In this document: positions 10,261 through 19,678 of the stretch, in pieces
How positions within the stretch are numbered: position 1 is the stretch's first letter
Layout: each line of letters opens with the position of its first letter
Source of the DNA: Jimgerdemannia flammicorona
Taxonomy: Eukaryota; Mucoromycota; Endogonomycetes; Endogonales; Endogonaceae
Reading direction: 5' to 3'
Length of the DNA: 34,266 nt
NCBI GenBank assembly: GCA_003990745.1
Contig: RBNI01000296.1
Location: forward strand, 1-34,266
The notes under the pieces: generated by a model
Seen by the model: only the letters and a program-made list of their open reading frames with translations
Database searches by the model: none
What the model was told of the DNA's origin: nothing
Program-made: the position numbers and the translations under genes

Positions 10261-10860
10261 GCAGAAGATGCTACCAACTTCATGGAAGCCCTTGACTCTA
10301 CAGAAAGGAGAGGAATCAACTATCTCCGAGATTCCTCTACTGGAGCCAGATGGCCACACCTCAACCTTAGAGCTTGGAGGCTCTCTGCTAGTGGAGCCTC
10401 AGTCTTAGAAAAGCCTGAACTCAGCAAGGATATCACCCAGTATACCCTGCTCCACCCTAAGGCCAAACCCCTGACCAAAGCCCACCCAGAGGATGTAGGA
10501 TATAATCTTTACAGCCTAGAGGATGAATCTATTAAGCCTGGAAAAACCTTCATGATCAGAACTGGATTAGTAATGCAGCCACCCCAAGGAGCTTACATCC
10601 AACTGACCTCAAGGTCCAGACTTGTCAGACAAGAAATAATTGTGGAAGGAGGAACCATTGACCTAGGATATATAGGCGAAATCAAGGTTATTCTATATAA
10701 CAGCAGTGCAGAATGGCACTAAATCATTAGAGGACAGAAGATTGCTCAAGCAGTCTTCATGAAAGTCAAGACCCCACAGTTACAAGAAGTCTCTGAACTA
10801 ACTGAAGGAACAAGACAAGCCAAGGGATTTGGAAGTTCAGATAGGAAGGAAGTACACCTC
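10261..10860 (+). pseudogene. dUTPase domain of Gypsy-1 (trimeric type), broken
   Basis: dUTPase hydrolyses dUTP to dUMP and keeps uracil out of newly copied DNA. The clean piece 10282-10722 is 146 residues, and the domain continues after one TAA (10720-10722) in the same frame. The five family motifs appear in order: motif 1 VGYNLYS (usually AGxDLxA), motif 2 TSRSRL (usually PRSGLA), motif 3 GGTIDLGYIGE (usually GVIDxDYRGE), motif 4 RGQKIAQAVF (usually GDRIAQLIF) and motif 5 AKGFGSSD (usually GGFGSTG). Two key positions are altered as G-to-A: Asp to Asn at 10504-10506 and Gly to Arg at 10618-10620. The motif 3 Asp and Tyr remain. The preceding 55 residues (RRGINYLRDSSTGARWP) are not recognised. 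dCTP deaminase is the main alternative, but motifs 3 to 5 favour dUTPase. Confidence 0.85.
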
Positions 10861-11253
10861 CTTCAAATCAACCACCTCAAGAGAAATGTTCCCCAGCAAG
10901 TGTACCGGCAACCAGTCAGACTATACAAGAATCTTATCCTGGAGCCTGGAGAACAAACAACCTTCGAAATCTTTGCACCACTCAACCCCAGAAACCTTTT
11001 CTTTGAACCCAAGGAAGATATTCCCCATCTGGACATAGAGGGATACACATTCCCTGACAAGATGAACCCAGTACACTCCTGAGCAACCAACCAAAGTTGG
11101 GAGACCATCATCTTGCTGAAAGGAACCATCATAGGACATCTGGTGCCTTTTCTCAACCGAACTCATAGGGAAGTTTATGAACTAAACCTATCAGGAAACA
11201 GCAAAAGGTCACAGAAGAAAGGAAAGGCCCCTCTGCGACTCAGGAGACAGTAA
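10861..11253 (+). pseudogene. Unrecognised domain of Gypsy-1 between dUTPase and RT
   Basis: It continues in the dUTPase frame for about 130 residues with one TGA (11080-11082) and ends at a TAA (11251-11253). Pieces such as LYKNLILEPGEQTTFEIF and GTIIGHLVPFLNRTH alternate hydrophobic and polar residues and suggest a beta-rich fold. A basic tail (SGNSKRSQKKGK) follows. It may be a C-terminal extension of the dUTPase, or the spacer before RT. No family is recognised. Confidence 0.45.
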
Positions 11254-11261
11254 AGCCTTCC

Positions 11262-12147
11262 ACCAACATTGGAGAAGAATTAACACCTCAACAACAACAA
11301 CAACAACTAGTAGAACTTCTCAACAAATATCAAGATATCTTCACTACCAATTATGGTAATCTGCCATACAATCCATCATATCACTACAGCATAAATACAG
11401 GAAATGCAACACCCATCTAGCAGAAACTCTATAGAATACCCCACCACTTGAAAAGATTCGAAAAGGAGCACATCTAAGAACTCTTAGACAATGGAGTTAT
11501 CCAACCCTCTACCAGTCCTTGGGCTAGCCCTATACTTATTATACCAAAGAAAGGAGGATGGAGACTTTGTGTAAATTACAGAAAACTCAATTCAGCTACT
11601 GAGAAGGATGCTTATCCTTTGCTGACCTTTTGGACCAGTTACAAGATGCCAGATACTTCAGTAGTATGGACCTCTTCACAGGATTCCATGAGATCTCCAT
11701 GGACCCTAAAGACATTCAAAAGACAGCCTTCCTTGCTCTAGGAAAACTATTTGAATACCTCCGAATGCTATTTGGACTTTGCAATACACCCCCAACCTTC
11801 CAGAGGATGATGAATTCAGTCTAAGCTCCTCTGATCCACCACTGCCTGATTGTATATATGGATGATTCCAACATCTATTCAGCAAATTTCAAAGAATACC
11901 TGCACTATCTAGAGGAATTCTTCAAGCTCACCCACAAGAATCACTTGAGATTGAATGCAAAGAAATGCTACTTTGGGAAACAGAAACTTGAATTTCTGGG
12001 ATTCATGGTTTCAAAAGAAGGAACTCATACAGATCCAAAGAAAACCGAGAAGATCAACAATTGGCCAGTACCCAAGACCCCAAAGAAAACACTATTATTT
12101 CTGATACTAGTATCCTACTACAGAAGGTTTTTCAAGGATTTTGCCTA
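11262..12147 (+). pseudogene. Gypsy-1 reverse transcriptase, broken
   Basis: It copies the element RNA into DNA. After a CAA/Gln run (11288-11310) come LLNKYQDIF, the usual gypsy lead-in, then WASPILIIPKKGG, CVNYRKLN, SSMDLFTGFHEI with its first catalytic Asp, LFGLCNTPPTFQRMMN and the YMDD box at 11855-11866. All catalytic Asp residues are intact. Damage includes TAG (about 11418) and TAA (about 11475), a small indel at about 11617 between DAYP and LLDQLQDA that shifts the frame, and a TAA after MMNSV (11822). The thumb region runs to SYYRRFFKDFA, ending at a TAA at 12146. Confidence 0.9.
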
Positions 12148-12740
12148 AATTGCTACCTCAATCCAAATCCTTCTCAAGAAAGGAGTGCCATTTAATTGGA
12201 CAAAATCACAAGAAAAAGCCTTTAAAAAACTCAAGAACTGCATGACTTCAGCACTAATCCTTATGTGCCCCAATCTACAGAAGCCATTCATCCTGTATAT
12301 AGATACTTCCAAAGATAGTCTAGGAGCAGTTCTAGCCCAAGAAGGACCCAACTAACAGTACCATATGATAGCTTATACAAGCAGAGCTACCAATCAGCAG
12401 CAGATGAACTATGGTAGCACCAAACTGGAATATCTTGTAGTCATATAGGCAGTCACTCTGTTCAAGCATTACCTCATCAGGAAAAGATTCACCCTGATCA
12501 CAGACCATGCAGCCCTCAAATGGTTATTTAACTGCAAGAAACCAACCAGAATGCTAGCCCAATGGATCCTTATTCTTCAGGATTACAAAATCACTATCAT
12601 TTACAAAGCAGGGAAAGCCCACAACAATGTTGATGTACTTTTCTACCAACCTCAATGAATTAGAAGAAGGGTGTCCCAAGGAACTACATCCTAAAAGAAG
12701 CTCCTCAGACTATCAAAGCACAAGAAGATCTCATCTGAAA
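12148..12740 (+). pseudogene. Gypsy-1 RNase H, broken
   Basis: It degrades the RNA strand of the RNA:DNA hybrid. It follows RT directly. Motifs are FILYIDTSKDSLGAVLAQ (first catalytic Asp near 12301), TKLEYLVV with the Glu, and LITDHAALKWL with another Asp. In-frame stops TAA (about 12354) and TAG (about 12448) fit CAA/CAG lesions. The end, up to the integrase zinc region, is degraded and reads in more than one frame. Confidence 0.82.
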
Positions 12741-13734
12741 AGAACATTAGAAAGCCCACCAAGGATAGGTAAATGTAGAAGAAAAGCTACGAACAATATA
12801 CCAACATTGGCCCAACCTTAGAACATAAGTCTAGGATATACTCAAGAAATGTAATATCTGCCAGAAGTACCAAGAAAGGAAGAACTATCAAGCACCACTA
12901 CAACTAATCACACCACCAGACAACATCTTTCAGAGATGGAGAATAGATGTAATTGGACCTCTACCAGTTACACTAAGAAGAAATAAATATATCCTTATAT
13001 TTGTGGAATATTTGGCCAAGTGGCCTGAGGCTTTCCCAATGGAAATCACAGATGCTCTAACCATTGTAAGCCTTCTCCATGGACTCACACTCAGATATGG
13101 ACCCTCAGAAGAACTTATCTCTGACCAAGGCACAGAATTCATCAACAATATAATCACAAGTTATGCTCGAATCCACAAGATATATCTCAAATGGACCACA
13201 TAATACCACCCCCAGACCAATGGTATGATAGAAAGAATGAACCAGACCATCAAGAAAGAACTTGCCCAAGTCAATTCTACCAATTGGGACCTCTGCTTAC
13301 CTGAGATCCTATGGGAAATTCGGGACACCCCTGCTGCCTCAACCAAACAAAAGCCATTTGAAATGATATTTGCCAAGAAAATGAGAACTGCTGACCATGA
13401 CAACCTTGGAAATCTTCTCAAGAAGGCAGAATAGTTACATAATCAGACCTGAGGTCAGATTATCAAAGCCCAAGAAAGACAAAAGAAGTACTATAACCAA
13501 AGACAGAAGGATCAGGAGATCAAGATTGGAGATCAAGTACTAGTTTGGAGAAGCATGATTGAAATGAATTTTGCTGCCAAACTGGAACCCAAATGGGAAG
13601 GACCTTATCTTGTATACAACATCAGAGAAACCAGCATCTATTTAAGAAGCATGGATGGACAAACCCTCAGAACACTAGTATATATCAATCACCTCAAGAT
13701 ATATCTTTCCCCATATCATAAACCAGAGAGTTGA
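12741..13734 (+). pseudogene. Gypsy-1 integrase, broken
   Basis: It inserts the DNA copy into the genome. The zinc region is partly recognisable (CNICQKYQ near 12850). The core holds the DDE triad: Asp at 12946-12948 (WRIDVIGPLP), Asp at 13123-13125 (ISDQGTEF) and Glu at 13231-13233 (GMIERMN), with 35 residues between the last two. A GPY-type C-terminal motif (KWEGPYLVYNI) lies near 13590-13620. No chromodomain was seen. Single in-frame stops (13201, 13432, 13450) break it. The frame ends in TGA at 13732-13734, seven bases before the copia target site. Confidence 0.9.
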
Positions 13735-13740
13735 CAACTG

Positions 13741-13745
13741 CCTTC
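13741..13745. repeat. Target site duplication of Copia-1, left copy
   Basis: CCTTC, identical to 18852-18856. Gypsy-1 sequence continues across the two sites once the copia and one copy of CCTTC are removed. Confidence 0.9.
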
Positions 13746-13898
13746 TGTTGTGGAATGTGGACTTTGGAGAGAGAAGCAAACTGTTTATTGCTAATTCTTA
13801 TGCGCTTTTACATGTCACCATTAGTGACATTTACATAATGACGTAGTCAAGGAAGGCTGTGCTACCATATATCGAGTTGTAACCTACATATTTCAATA
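13746..13898 (-). repeat. Copia-1 3' LTR (left on plus strand)
   Basis: 153 bp, reading TGTTGTGGAATG...TTTCAATA on the plus strand. On the element's own strand it begins TATTG and ends CAACA, an inverted pair with one mismatch where TGTTG is expected. It differs from the other LTR at 13 positions by eye, all transitions. Confidence 0.93.
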
Positions 13899-14186
13899 CT
13901 TACGCTCAACGAGATATGCAAATTCCCAAACTGCAATACTAAGCTATAACCACTGCAAATCTCGCTGCAATATTCAGACCGCTATATAGAAACCAAAAAA
14001 CATTCGAATTGCCTGCTTAAAGCTCGAAAAATAGGTTGAAAAGTAGAGATGTAAATATTCATAGATGAGCAATGTTGGTAGAAATCTGCAATATAGTGAT
14101 AGGGAAAAGAAATGCATTGAATATGAAATAGATTTCGAAATTGATCCACCGAAATACTTCCGTATAGCTCACTATTGTTGCTGTTT
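13899..14186 (-). other. Copia-1 3' untranslated stretch
   Basis: Lies between the Pol stop (14187) and the 3' LTR. No gene is seen. The bases next to the LTR (element strand GTTGAGCGTAAG) form only a weak polypurine tract. A short plus-strand frame at 14065-14352 is antisense to RNase H and has no recognisable content. Confidence 0.6.
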
Positions 14187-14753
14187 TTATTGCTGGTATA
14201 TAGTTTTCGCTGCCGTAACTCTCATTCCCTTTACGCATAGATCAAATCTTGTCTTTGAGAGGGCTTTCATTAATGAATCTGCTATCATACACTCTGTTGG
14301 AGTGTATTCCAGGTGTATAGTGTTGTTTTCCATGCATTCCCATATGAAATAATGCTGTATATCGATGTGTTTCATTCTAGCATGGTGTATAGGATTCTTT
14401 GCCAAAGCAATCATTGATTGGTTATCTTGCTGGAGTAGCATAGAGTGCCATTGCTTGTATCCTAGCTCCTTTAACAGTTCTCGAAGCCAGATAGCCTCCT
14501 TTGTTGCCATTGACAATGCTTGATATTCTGCTTGCATAGAGGATGTTGCCACTGAAGGTTGCTTATGCATTTGCCACAAAATGGCTCTATTGTTTACTTT
14601 AAAGATGTATCCAGTCGTAGACCTTCTGTCATCTAAGTCGCCAGCCCAATCAGCATCACAAGAACCAAATAGGCATATAGTACTCCCACTTTGCCCATTA
14701 TCACTGCCCAAACTGAGCGTATAGTCTACGGTTCCTTTGATGTACCTGAAAAT
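14187..14753 (-). pseudogene. Copia-1 RNase H
   Basis: Typical Ty1/Copia RNase H: GSCDADWAGDLDDRRSTTGY, ATSSMQAEYQALSMATKEA, LLQQDNQSMIALAKNP and HIDIQHYFIWE. It is joined in frame to RT except for one TGA near 14752 (a likely CGA-to-TGA). The protein ends KTIYQQ at a TAA at 14187-14189. The catalytic Asp and Glu residues appear intact. Confidence 0.9.
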
Positions 14754-16166
14754 TCACTTGATTGCCATCCAATGGCTATTGTTGTAGTATGAAGAATACT
14801 GCGCTGCTTTGTTTACTGCAAAAGAGATATCAGGTCTTGTCCCTTGCATAAGATACATGAGGGATCCCACAGCTTGTCGATAGGGGATGTCATTTCCCTC
14901 GGGCATAGTGTCAGACTTCTTTAGTTTCACGAATGTTTCCATAGGTGTCCCGACTGGTTTGCATTCACTCATCCCGAATTGCTCGAGAATATTTTGAATG
15001 TATGTGACTTGCGTTAGGTATATAGCACACTCGTGTCTGTTATGTGTAATCGATATTCCAAGGAGATAGGACTCTTCACCTAAGTCCATCATTTTGAATT
15101 CCTGGCGTAGTGTAGCCTTTATGTCATTGATTTCACTTGCCGTTCTGACTAAAATAATATCATCAACCCAAATTCCCAGGTATACTGTTCCTGAGGATAT
15201 ATGTCGGGTGTATATGCATGGATCGGCTTCACAACACTTGAATCCATTGTCTAGGAGATATCTATCGATCTTTTGATTCCACAACCTTGCCGCTTGCTTG
15301 ATTCTGTAGAGCCCTTTGCATAATTTACATACGAGCTCGTTTCCGTTGTTGTCGTATAGTTCGTATCCTTGTGGTTGTCGTATATATAACTCCATATCTA
15401 CATCACTATTCAAGAATGCTGTCTTTACGTCTATTTGGTGTATTTCATAGTCATACTTGGCTCTGATCGCAAGAAGTATTCTAAGCGAAGTCAACTTAAA
15501 TACCAGGGAAAATGTCTCATCATAGTCTATGCTATAGCCTTGCAAGTACCCCTTTGCTACAAATCGAGCCTTATACCATTCTACATTGCCGTTAGCCTTA
15601 CGCTTGATCTTGTAAACCCACTTCGATCCTATAGCTTGTCGCTCTGCTGGAAGGCTTACTAGATTCCAAGTGTTGTTTTCGATGAGTGAACTGTACTCCT
15701 CGTCCATAGCCCTTCTCTACTCCTTCTTATCATTTGAGTGAATGGCTTCATCATAGTTCTCCGGTTCACTGGTCATTGCAATATATGCACATTTGTAAGA
15801 ATTGGCATAGTTCACATGATGTCTGCTATTGTTGTCATGACAGGATGTCTTAGGCAGGTCCCAATAACCTCCTAAATCCATATCTAGAACTCTGGATTTG
15901 CACTTTTGTTTGCCCTTTGGAGAGGTATCCTCTTCGTCATCCTCATCCGTAATTTCCGTTATCCTTGGTTCTTGCAACTTCATTGCTGTTTGAATGGGTT
16001 GCGCTTTCGCTGGCGTAGGTCCCAAGGATGTCTTTAGCATAGTCTTCAGTGTCATTCCGGGTATAGATGTTGTTCTGCTAGCCTTTGCAGTTGGTATAGA
16101 TGTCGCTGGCTGTACCGTCGAATTCACCATCAGATTCACCGTCAGATTCGAGATAGGAATTTCCAC
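14754..16166 (-). pseudogene. Copia-1 reverse transcriptase and upstream linker
   Basis: Clean RT piece 15707-14754 (317 residues): NTWNLVSLP, IGSKWVYKIKRKANG, KARFVAKGYLQGY, IHQIDVKTAFLNSD, the catalytic GIWVDDIILV (DD at 15159-15164) and SYLLGISI. It ends with PDISFAVNKAAQYSS. A TAG just upstream replaces the Trp expected in a KEWRRAMDEE-like start. The 15717-16166 part is a Thr/Pro-rich linker with an acidic patch (TDEDDEED), as is usual between copia integrase and RT. Confidence 0.92.
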
Positions 16167-17780
16167 GTAAATTTCCTGCTTAGTCTCCTTGAACTATACA
16201 TTGCGTGAAATGATCATACATCATTTCTGTGGGTTCTAAAGTCTGTATCCTGCTCCATTGTATCCAAGGAATATATGCTTATCTGCCTTAGGTTCGAACT
16301 TACCTCGGTTGCCACCTTTGTCCAGAACATATGCCTTGCTTCCGAATATACATAAGTGTGAAATGTCAGGCTTGGATCCATTTTATAATTCCTCAGGGGT
16401 AAGATTGCTGTCGTTCCTGGATTGCTTGCCGGGATCCTTGCTTAGAGCTCGAGAGAAACAACGATTTCGAATATATGCCATCATGTTCACCGCTTCCACC
16501 CAAAAGGACTTCGGTAAGCCGGCCATATTCATTATCGTTCTAGCCATTTCTACTACTGTTCAATTGAATCGTTCCACCATGCCATTTTGCTGAGGTGTAT
16601 AAGGGGCTGTCGTAGAGTGCTGTATACCGTTCTTCTTCAAGAAGTGTCTGAAACCTTTGTTGACATATTCTTTGCCATTATCTGAGTGTAGGGTTCGTAT
16701 TCTACATCCCATCTCGTTCTCCATGGCTGCCTTGAATTCCCAGAATTTGTCGAATGCCTTGTTTTTCTCTGCAATGAGATATACATGGACTTTGCGTGTA
16801 TAATCATTAATAAATGTAATAAAATACTTCTTCCTGGAGTGTGATACCGTTCGCATAGGGCCACAAATATCCATATGAATCAAATCGAGAATGCTGGCCG
16901 CTCGCTTCATTCATTCCTGAAAAGGTTGCCGGGAAGCCTTGTTTGCTGCGCATCCATCGCAAAAGAAATCCAGTGGCATATAGTCTGGTAAACCATACAT
17001 AGACTTGCTCCTTACCATCCGTTCGAGACTCGTTTTACTGATATGTCCTAAGCATTCATGCATTATATGCCAGAAATCCTCTCCTGTCGTAGTTGCAGAA
17101 TATGCAGATGTAGTGCCACTCGGCATGCCATTGATTGCATATAGATTCCCCTTTTTCGATGCGTACATTAACTCCTTATTGTTCTTCAGATTGATTACCA
17201 TTATACTGTTTGGGCGTATATTTACTCCTCTGTCCCCACGAGCCATCATCCAGCCTATCGAAAAGAGGTTCTTGCCTATATCTGGAGCATATAGTATGTC
17301 CATGAAGGTGCCTGAAGGTTCATCAACGTTTCCATGTAGATGTATGCCTACATTACCTTTCCCTTGAACATAAATGACGTTATTGTCACCTAGCTTGATA
17401 GGTATGGGATACTCGAACTTCTCGTACATAGAGAACCACTCCCAGTGAGCTGTCATATGCTGTGTTGCGCCCGAATCCATGAGCCAGACCTCTTTGCTAC
17501 ATGCATAAGTACTGTTCAGCGTATAGCTTACATTTGTACTGGCGCTGATATTGACGTCACCATTTTTCGCTGTCTGAAGAGTGTTTCCTTTATCAGGATT
17601 TGTAGATGTCGAATTGCCGCTACATTTGCAACTGGTATTGTTTTTCGAATTATCTCCCGCTTCTGCATATGGGTAGGTTGCTGCTTCTGTAAAGAATAGA
17701 CCTCCCTCATTGCCACTGCTGTCATTATTGACGTCCACCATATTTGCCTGCCATTGTCCACCTTTCTCCTTTTTCTTGTG
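16167..17780 (-). pseudogene. Copia-1 protease and integrase
   Basis: The protease motif WLMDSGATQHM has its Asp at 17475-17477. The integrase zinc region reads H-x4-H...C-x2-C (HECLGHIS and FFCDGCA). The catalytic core has DLIHMDICGPM, then HSDNGKEY and NGMVERFN with 35 residues between Asp and Glu. The conserved KAYVLDKGGNRGKFEP and KHIFLGYNG follow, as in copia integrase C-termini. In-frame stops: TGA near 16918, TGA near 16560, TAA near 16384, then TAG, TGA and TAG between 16240 and 16180. All fit C-to-T or G-to-A changes. Confidence 0.92.
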
Positions 17781-17783
17781 GTT

Positions 17784-18643
17784 GCAGTCCTTTTCATGAT
17801 GTCTGAGCTTGTCGCAATAGAAGTATTTCCCAGTGAATTTCTGACCATCGCATTGCTGGCTCTTGCCTCGGCCTTTATTTGACTTACCTTTGCCATTGTC
17901 TCATCCATGTGCTCCGCCATAAAGGCTTTTTCCTTACCATCATTGTCTTCATTGGTGTTCAGCCTCGTTTCCTCGTTTAATAGGCTCATGACGACGTGCT
18001 TGTAATCCGATAATTTGCCGGACTCCCTCATAGCTGCAACAACAATGTTGTACGCCTCCGGAAGGCCTCGTGTAAGGGTCAGGACCTTGTCTTCGTCTCT
18101 AATGGCTTCCCCTGGTGTAGTTGTAAGGGAATTCACTTGATTCGCCAGCTCGTCGACTCAGTTGGCGTATTCCCGGATGTTCTCCATCGACTTCATTTGA
18201 AGATTGAATAATTACACCTTCAAGTGGAATCTGTTCGAAGTGGATGCTTGTTGGTGGTGATTCTGCAAGATGTCCCAGGCTTCGTTTGCCATCGTAGCGT
18301 TGATTATGAGCTTCATTTGTATGTTCGAAAGGGTAAACGTAATCTCCCTTAGTACCTTACGATCATTAGTAGTGTCATACCCTGTAATCTGTGCCTGTGG
18401 CTTCCAATAGTCCCCCAAACTGCATTCTTCAAGAAGATTCTTCATATGATATGCCCATATGGCGTAATCTGTGCCGTCAAAGACAGGAATCATCCTTTTT
18501 ACCATGTTTGTAGTTATAGGTGCCACCGTTGTTGTTGTCATCGTCATCGTAACGGGGGCCACCATACCCGTGCCGGTATCCGAGCCTGTATTACCGCTGG
18601 GGCTTGGCGTGCTGCTAGCACTACTTGTATTCATGTATAGCAT
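17784..18643 (-). pseudogene. gag: Copia-1 Gag with damaged zinc knuckle
   Basis: Starts at the ATG at 18643 (MLYMNTSSAS), after a short leader. Contains MIPVFDGTDYAIWAYHMKNL, WDILQNHHQQAS and LTLTRGLPEAYNIVVAAM, typical of the copia Gag family. Stops TAA (near 18210) and TGA (near 18158) and a frameshift near 17890 break it. The knuckle C-x2-C-x4-H-x4-C at 17784-17825 has its first Cys changed to Tyr (TAC at 17823-17825) and its Gly changed to Arg. Copia-2 has a related Gag at about 29560-30280. Confidence 0.88.
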
Positions 18644-18683
18644 AGTGTAGCATATGTGTTAGAGGGTGTATTATAGCCGCTAA

Positions 18684-18698
18684 GCAGGGCTCATAACC
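18684..18698 (-). promoter_or_regulatory. Copia-1 primer binding site, initiator tRNA-Met anticodon arm
   Basis: The plus strand reads GCAGGGCTCATAACC, identical to the anticodon arm of eukaryotic initiator tRNA-Met (anticodon CAT). The element strand is therefore complementary to it, and the site touches the LTR end directly. Drosophila copia is known to prime from an initiator tRNA-Met fragment cut in the anticodon loop, so a half-tRNA primer is inferred here. Confidence 0.85.
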
Positions 18699-18851
18699 TG
18701 TTGTGGAATGTGGACTTTGGAGAGAGAAGCAAACTGTTTATTGCTAATTCTTACGTACTTTTACACATCGCCATTAGTGACGTTTACATGATGACATAGT
18801 CAAGGAAGGCTGCACCACCATATATTGAGTTGTAACCTACATATTTCAATA
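18699..18851 (-). repeat. Copia-1 5' LTR (right on plus strand)
   Basis: 153 bp, same length as the left LTR and about 91 percent identical by eye. It should carry the element's promoter, but no clear TATA box is assigned. Confidence 0.93.
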
Positions 18852-18856
18852 CCTTC
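18852..18856. repeat. Target site duplication of Copia-1, right copy
   Basis: CCTTC, matching 13741-13745. Confidence 0.9.
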
Positions 18857-19344
18857 AAACTCTTGTTCTCAGCTCATTTCAATCACTGCCAGTTCCCCTA
18901 CCTCAATTCCAAGAAGTCAATGGAAACACTCTCCAAAAGATCCAGATTTACCAAGGGAATCTTGTTCTGGCCAGATGGTTGCTACAGGTCCACCAACTCT
19001 AGGCCCATTATACCATTGGAGAACAATTGCAGAACCTTCCAGTCCCAGAACAAATATACATCAGAAACACCACAGGACTATCAAGAAGAAACACCACTGC
19101 TACAGACAGGCTATATACTCTTTATAAGTGAAACTCTGCAGCCCTGATACAAGCACAATTCTCCTGGCATGATGTACAAGAAATGAACCTAGCCACCTAT
19201 CAGAGCATCATCAATGCTATTGAAATCCTATTCCCAGAGGAAGAAGAAGAACTCTTGGAATGGAGCAACCATGGTACAGATAATGAAGATGATGGAATAG
19301 GTATTGATGCAGAAGATGCTTATCCACACTGGGATGATGACTAA
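18857..19344 (+). pseudogene. Gypsy-1 3' ORF after integrase, function unknown
   Basis: A single frame, interrupted by only one TAG (near 18999) and one TGA (near 19129), runs to TAA at 19342-19344. It opens QTLVLSSFQSLPVPLPQF, continues with GNLVLARWLLQV and FSWHDVQEMNLATYQSI, and ends in a strongly acidic tail (FPEEEEELLEW...DAYPHWDDD). Upstream it crosses the copia insertion and overlaps the integrase end in another frame (from about 13716). Both stops fit RIP-like lesions, so it was probably coding. No signal peptide or membrane segment is seen, so an envelope role is not supported. It could be a Pol or Gag-like accessory protein. Confidence 0.55.
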
Positions 19345-19372
19345 AGGACAGTCTGAGGACAGACCATCCTTT

Positions 19373-19380
19373 AGTGGGGG
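19373..19380 (+). promoter_or_regulatory. Gypsy-1 polypurine tract
   Basis: AGTGGGGG immediately before the 3' LTR start (TGATGTG at 19382). This is the usual position for the plus-strand primer. Confidence 0.75.
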
Positions 19381-19498
19381 CTGATGTGATAAACCAAGAT
19401 GTATCACCCAAATTATATCTTAGCTAGATGATGTGAACAATTAGCCAGATGACATGAATACACAGCATAGTAACCAGCAACCATTGCCATAAAAACTG

Positions 19499-19506
19499 TA
19501 TAAATA
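19499..19506 (+). promoter_or_regulatory. LTR TATA box
   Basis: TATAAATA in CTGTATAAATAGCTGG, about 117 bp into the LTR. Transcription would start about 30 bp later, near the 20-bp tandem repeats. Confidence 0.6.
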
Positions 19507-19529
19507 GCTGGACTATCAGATAAGGTATA

Positions 19530-19588
19530 TCTGTACAGAATCTGCATACCTGTACAGGACCTGCACACCTGTACAGGACCTGCACAAC
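19530..19588 (+). repeat. Three tandem 20-bp units with a palindromic core
   Basis: The consensus is CCTGTACAGGACCTGCACAC. Units start at 19530, 19550 and 19570; the first is diverged and the last is cut short by one base. Each holds CTGTACAG, a perfect palindrome. It lies just after the TATA box. The matching part of the 5' LTR is outside the window, so conservation cannot be tested here. Confidence 0.8.
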
Positions 19589-19672
19589 CTGCTATAAGTA
19601 GTAAATCTATAGTTAGCTATGTAGCAACTAGATAGTAACCAACTTGTATAAATTACCCCAGAGACAAGAGTA

Positions 19673-19678
19673 AATAAA
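19673..19678 (+). terminator. Putative LTR polyadenylation signal
   Basis: AATAAA within GAGTAAATAAACC, about 170 bp after the TATA box. Context and position fit an LTR R region, but the motif is short. Confidence 0.4.

Larger units (their letters stand above)
13746..18851 (-). mobile_element. Copia-1: complete Ty1/Copia LTR retrotransposon nested in Gypsy-1
   Basis: It is bounded by two 153-bp LTRs and a 5-bp duplication CCTTC at 13741-13745 and 18852-18856. Internal order on the minus strand is Gag, protease, integrase, RT, RNase H, with integrase before RT as in Ty1/Copia. A primer site abuts the 5' LTR at 18698. Gag-Pol is a single run from the ATG at 18643 to the stop at 14187, with one frameshift near 17890 and about ten stops. 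It is clearly richer in CpG than the surrounding gypsy DNA and is the youngest insertion in the window. Confidence 0.95.

Noticed and set aside
11286..11310. CAA microsatellite
   Set aside because: A short run of about seven units inside the RT-leading frame, coding for Gln. It is not evidence of a separate feature.
14065..14352. 95-residue plus-strand frame with Cys/Tyr-rich segment
   Set aside because: It lies in the copia 3' region and is antisense to RNase H. It has no recognisable motif and no conservation in Copia-2.
18684..18698. Possible tRNA-Met gene fragment
   Set aside because: Only the anticodon arm is present, with no D-arm, T-arm or acceptor around it. Its contact with the LTR end identifies it as a primer binding site.
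19530..19588. CRISPR-like array
   Set aside because: The units are directly adjacent, with no spacers, lie inside an LTR, and the context is eukaryotic.
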